From contig RCTD01000007.1 in assembly GCA_014898415.1 (NCBI GenBank), positions 1 through 64,000 on the forward strand: a stretch of DNA of 64,000 bases, in the 5' to 3' direction. A program made the position numbers and the translations under genes. The first letter of the stretch is position 1, and every line of letters starts with the position of its first letter. Shown piece after piece: positions 60,801 to 64,000 of the stretch. The notes under the pieces were generated by a model that saw only the letters and a program-made list of their open reading frames with translations, was not told the DNA's origin and did not search any database. The DNA is from Stromatinia cepivora. Its lineage: Eukaryota; Ascomycota; Leotiomycetes; Helotiales; Sclerotiniaceae.

Positions 60801-61126
60801 ACATCCCCAGCTATACACCCACATCTAAAGGTCTCAAGTTAGTCATCGTGGTTTCGGACGGCAAGGATGATATAGAACCTGGTGAGGAGAATGTGGAAGG
60901 TCAAGGAGGCTCAACGAAAGGGGAGCATAATCTGGTCAGACCATTGTTGGATAAACCACAGCTAACTCCAAGCGGCCTGCTGAGACATCATCAGGTCAGC
61001 ATGGTAATGATTGGAGGAGGTGATGAAGCCATCGAGGCTTTAACGAGGGCCAAGAGTATTGGTATCAGACGAAGATACCATGTAGAAAGCCAAGGACTAT
61101 TGGTTAGCAATATTTTTGTAGTTTGA
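57817..61126 (+). CDS. EDEM-type GH47 alpha-mannosidase-like protein with a PA-like region
   Basis: ER degradation-enhancing mannosidase-like protein (Htm1/Mnl1 and EDEM family): trims or recognises N-glycans of misfolded glycoproteins for ERAD in the ER lumen. Exons 57817-58044 and 58097-61126 (52-nt intron) give 1,085 aa from the first ATG. ATG 57904 gives 1,056 aa and puts the signal peptide (MLLLFTICLALVNA) at the N-terminus, so I favour it. The GH47 domain spans about 450 residues: YHGFDNYMDIAFPEDE, LIDSLSTLAILA, GSLVLEFTTLSRLTGDPRFE, GAGTDSFFEYAFK, FIESNYHLYRAT, RMESFFLGETAKYLYLLFD. The last 200 residues hold a protease-associated-like segment (IIMKRGGCTFSEKLSNI), as in EDEM3-type members. 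Its length exceeds yeast Mnl1 (796 aa). Confidence 0.94.
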
Positions 61127-61974
61127 TTTGCATGATGTGAAAAATACATCACATAGATTCATTATGGGATTTGGCGTTAGGATATGATATTGGGCTGGGT
61201 AGGGCTGGTACACTGATGGAAAACAAGAAAAACACCTTTTCTCATAGCATCTTGGTGTTCTTTTCATGTTCACAATATGTATGAGGAGCGATGAATGGCG
61301 GGCGTGTTGTAAATATCATGAATACTTACTTTACATATAAGCACAATTACATATATGTTTTCTTCATCATGCCTAGGTTTCAAAGGGTTCTGATACTCCG
61401 TAAGGCACTTTCATCTATATATTTAAGCCTCCACCAAAAGGCATAGAGAAATGAATGAGTATACCCAAATCTTCAAAAGGACAAAGCTAAGGGTATGAAA
61501 CATTATTGTACTTGATATCATCAATGATGGCGTCAATTAAGATGTTATTGTATCACTACATCATTGAAATCACATCCTCCCATCGGAGCAACAACAGGCA
61601 AAATTGATATTCAAGACTAAAATACCACACTGTGGAAGCAATCATAGCAACGGCTATGACTAACAATGAACAGGCATTCAGTTCATGTCTAGATTGTTGT
61701 GTCCAAATTGCTGTGGCTGCTGGTAAATAAACAAGTAAACAAATATCCTCCTAATCACTTATCTTCATTACGCCATCAACATCCTGTATATAATCCCTCA
61801 CAGCAATCCACTTCGGCTAATCTCCCCCCTACAACCTCACAGCTCCCAAGCATCCAACCACCACTCCCATTCCTGCCATCCAATCCACACACAACGCCTT
61901 CCACAACGCCTTCATCACCGCCCTCCAAACACCCAAAATCAAAAACCAAAAAACCAAAAGGAAAAAATTTGATC
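61127..61974. other. EDEM-type gene 3' flank and intergenic DNA
   Basis: The 3'UTR-like AT-rich sequence gives way to a C-rich stretch (61800-61960) with no convincing ORF. The 61962-61967 A-run is the terminator of the minus-strand tRNA-like gene. Confidence 0.4.
61962..61967 (-). terminator. Pol III terminator (T6) of the tRNA-like gene
   Basis: Six T on the minus strand, 8 nt after the discriminator base. Confidence 0.7.
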
Positions 61975-62142
61975 TGGTACAAGAAGGAATCGAACCTCCA
62001 TCTCCCTCACTATCCAAAGACTTGACTCTCCTAATGTATAATACAGCGCTTGTCTAATACACATGTTAGACAAGCCGCCCCTAAAACTTGTAGAGAAAGG
62101 TTTGAGTTGGGTGAGGGTGTTCTACCATTGAACTACTGTGCC
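61975..62142 (-). tRNA. Intron-containing tRNA-like gene (possibly a pseudogene)
   Basis: Minus-strand cloverleaf: acceptor GGCACAG (62142-62136) with TTGTACC (61982-61976), one mismatch; D arm GTTC-AATGGTA-GAAC; anticodon stem CCCTC/GAGGG; variable loop AGAT; T arm GGAGG-TTCGATT-CCTTC with a perfect B box; discriminator A at 61975. A T-run terminator follows at 61967-61962. The anticodon loop is split after position 37 by a 97-nt intron (62106-62010). The loop reads ACCCAA, so the anticodon is CCA in this register (CCC one base earlier) and position 33 is C, not U. The short variable loop and 71-nt mature length resemble tRNA-Gly. Identity is unresolved; it may be a degenerate copy. Confidence 0.65.
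62048..62075 (-). other. Perfect 10-bp hairpin inside the tRNA-like intron
   Basis: GCTTGTCTAA (62048-62057) and TTAGACAAGC (62066-62075) are perfect inverted repeats around an 8-nt loop. Confidence 0.9.
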
Positions 62143-63150
62143 TTTTTTGCTGAGGGGGTTGAGGTTTTGGGGGTTATGAGGGAGAGGGAGGAGAGGGAGG
62201 ATGGATAGGTGGTGGGTGGGTGACAAGGTGAGGTTATGAGATTGAAACTGCTTGGATTGAGATTGTTGGAGGATCGGGCGGTAAGGGAGGGCAGTGAGTT
62301 TGATGAGTTGCTAAGGTAGTAATATACTAGAGGGGATGAATAATGCTATGCTTGTTTATTGGTTTTCAATTTATTGGATATTCAGGAGACAAGTCAAGTC
62401 TTGAAGATTTATCATAGATTGGTTTATTATTTCTTTCTCTGGTGGACTTCAATCACTCTTTTTATTATATTTTTAGTTGAGTATTTATTTTGTTCTGTCC
62501 TTTGAGAAGTAAGTCTCCTTGTGGAATATCTATGGTGCTTTGTCAAGAGACTCAGCCAACACTTGCCATCAAAACAGTTTCTCTTTGATATATTTTTTCT
62601 CCTGTCACATATTTCGCTGAACTTGGAACACAAGAAGCTTTCTAGACTTTCTGAAACCAAGAAATAACTAAATGAGCATCCAATCATAGTGGTCAGTTGC
62701 ATATGTTACAATTTCTCAGGTGTTTCCATTAAGCCTTTGCAGCTCTTATTCTTGGTGTATAATTGAGGTTTTACCAGTGGTATCCAACGTTACTTTTTAC
62801 CAAGTCCCCTCTTTCCTTATGGATACTCGAGGGTTAATGATTAAAGGAGCTTCACTAACATCAAATGCCGATTCCAAACTTTACTATCCCATCCTCAACA
62901 CCGTTACGTGCGGATTAACTAAAATAGTATACCTCGAACCACCACAGTTAGTTTCATCTGATTTTGAAGCCATTACACTGCATCCACATTCCTCTGCTAC
63001 TTCCTATAGCTCGGTTTATCGGTTACGGACCTAATATCCATGGAAAAGATTCGTTTAGCTCACAGATATTTAAGGTCTTCGTCAATAAATACCAGTCGAG
63101 AGACAGGACGGAAAAGTTGATGATTGAGGTCCGAGATATCTAGCCTCAAA
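62143..63150. other. Intergenic, no supported gene
   Basis: A G-rich stretch (62150-62330), then AT-rich DNA with short ORFs such as 62720-63034 on the plus strand, which I cannot assign. Confidence 0.4.
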
Positions 63151-63169
63151 CTGGCCATTGACAGATTTC

Positions 63170-63832
63170 GTTGATCTGTGAGCAAATTTTCTCATCAAAA
63201 TTTCGGATATGGGTGAAAGTTTTTTTCTTTTTTTCAGAATGGGCATTCACATGCAACTACCACTTACTGTTTAAAGCATTTCTGATTGACAACCAGCTGA
63301 CTAGTCCGGTGACTTCAGTTGGACTCCGCTGTCCCGAAACAAGATTCGGAGAAGTTTCCACAAGTAATTAGGATATTTCGAGTATGGGTTGTCTGATCTT
63401 TGGATTCGTTACTGCAAGGCCGCCTTTTGCGGTCTCTACAAACACAGGTGACAGTCGATAAGGATGACACAAAATACGACCACTTATGCAATTGCAAGAT
63501 TATCGGGCCTATTTCCAAGTATATACTTGCGAAGTGGCCAAGATCAACTATTTATTTCAATTCTGGTTCTGAGGGGGGAATCGTCAAGCACTACATTGGG
63601 AGACTTCCAGGGTGATTTATCTCAGCGATCTAGAAAACCGACTGTCATTAGAGGGGTAATCTTCGACGAGGTGAAGCCAACTGAGATGAGTTAGGGTGAT
63701 TCATCACAGATCAGGCACTTAATACGTTGAATTCTGCAACATGATGCTATTAAACGGCCTTCGGCCAGCGAGCTTCTGGCCGATCCCTGGTTTGCTGATC
63801 GCAGCGTTGAAAAGATGTCAAGCTAGCATCTT
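63170..63832 (+). pseudogene. Possible decayed protein-kinase remnant
   Basis: Plus-strand frames contain kinase-like pieces in the right order: NFLIKISDMGES at about 63186-63221, resembling the region around the D-F-G motif (here D-M-G), and, about 510 bp on, HDAIKRPSASELLADPWF (about 63742-63795), matching subdomain XI with its conserved Arg and the L-x-H/D-P-W-F end, followed by TAG. The intervening frames are broken by stops and no H-R-D motif is readable. Either a relic, or the ends of a multi-exon gene I cannot assemble. Confidence 0.35.
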
Positions 63833-64000
63833 GCGATGGAATCGTAGAGTCACGGATTGTTGAAGTGCATTGCTAGGATTGGCTGGGTTACTGCGTTGGC
63901 TAAAATTATCATATGTAACAAAAAGGCATGACGATATGACCACCAAATGTATCTAATAATGGATTGCACCATTATTATTTTACTCTTATGCTTTGATATC

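Overview
The window looks like a chromosome segment of a filamentous ascomycete. The genes have short introns (about 50-75 nt) with GTANGT donors and CTAAC/CTAAT branch sites. The protein set (Ded1, Rrp9, Sad1, Pre1, EDEM) is that of an ascomycete, and the AT-rich block is full of C-to-T/G-to-A transition decay of repeats, the signature of repeat-induced point mutation (RIP). The style of genes and repeats suggests Leotiomycetes, perhaps Sclerotiniaceae (Botrytis/Sclerotinia-like); this placement is an inference.

Two compartments meet at about 25.5 kb. Bases 1-25,500 are a very AT-rich, RIP-decayed nest of transposons with no intact gene. Matching LTR lengths, target-site duplications (TSDs) and split homologies let the nest be untangled. 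A Ty3/gypsy element on the minus strand (Gypsy-2, 5' LTR 21935-22214) was hit in its 3' part by a plus-strand copy of the same family (Gypsy-1, 3' LTR 12166-12445). Gypsy-1 was itself split by an 8.26-kb Ty1/copia element (2893-11152, TSD TGATC). Gypsy-2 also took in two 1.7-kb gag-only LTR elements (14185-15876, TSD GTTAT; 19168-20843, TSD TAATC) and a solo copia LTR (17503-17811, TSD TATAA). To the right is a RIP-decayed pogo/Fot1-type DNA transposon (22866-24716, TSD TA).

Bases 25,500-64,000 have normal composition and carry ordinary genes: DED1 RNA helicase (-), proteasome beta-4 subunit PRE1 (-, start codon split by an intron) and U3 snoRNP protein RRP9 (+) diverging from a shared promoter, spliceosomal SAD1/USP39 (-), a long coiled-coil protein with one C-terminal membrane segment (+, two look-alike 5'UTR introns), an SDR oxidoreductase (-), a small secreted cysteine protein (-), a LITAF-domain protein (+), an EDEM-type GH47 mannosidase-like protein with a PA-like region (+), and an intron-containing tRNA-like gene (-). 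Between them lie gene-poor stretches of 3-5 kb with diverged short repeats, a truncated M20 amidohydrolase, a possible tRNA-derived SINE, microsatellites and a kinase-like relic.

The genes do not form a pathway. They are housekeeping functions of translation initiation, protein turnover, pre-rRNA and pre-mRNA processing, and ER quality control, with a few lineage-type genes scattered among repeats. No wholly new system was found. The points most worth a second look are the fully resolvable nested transposon stack, the gag-only LTR family, the oversized copia 3' region, the split PRE1 start codon and the duplicated leader introns.
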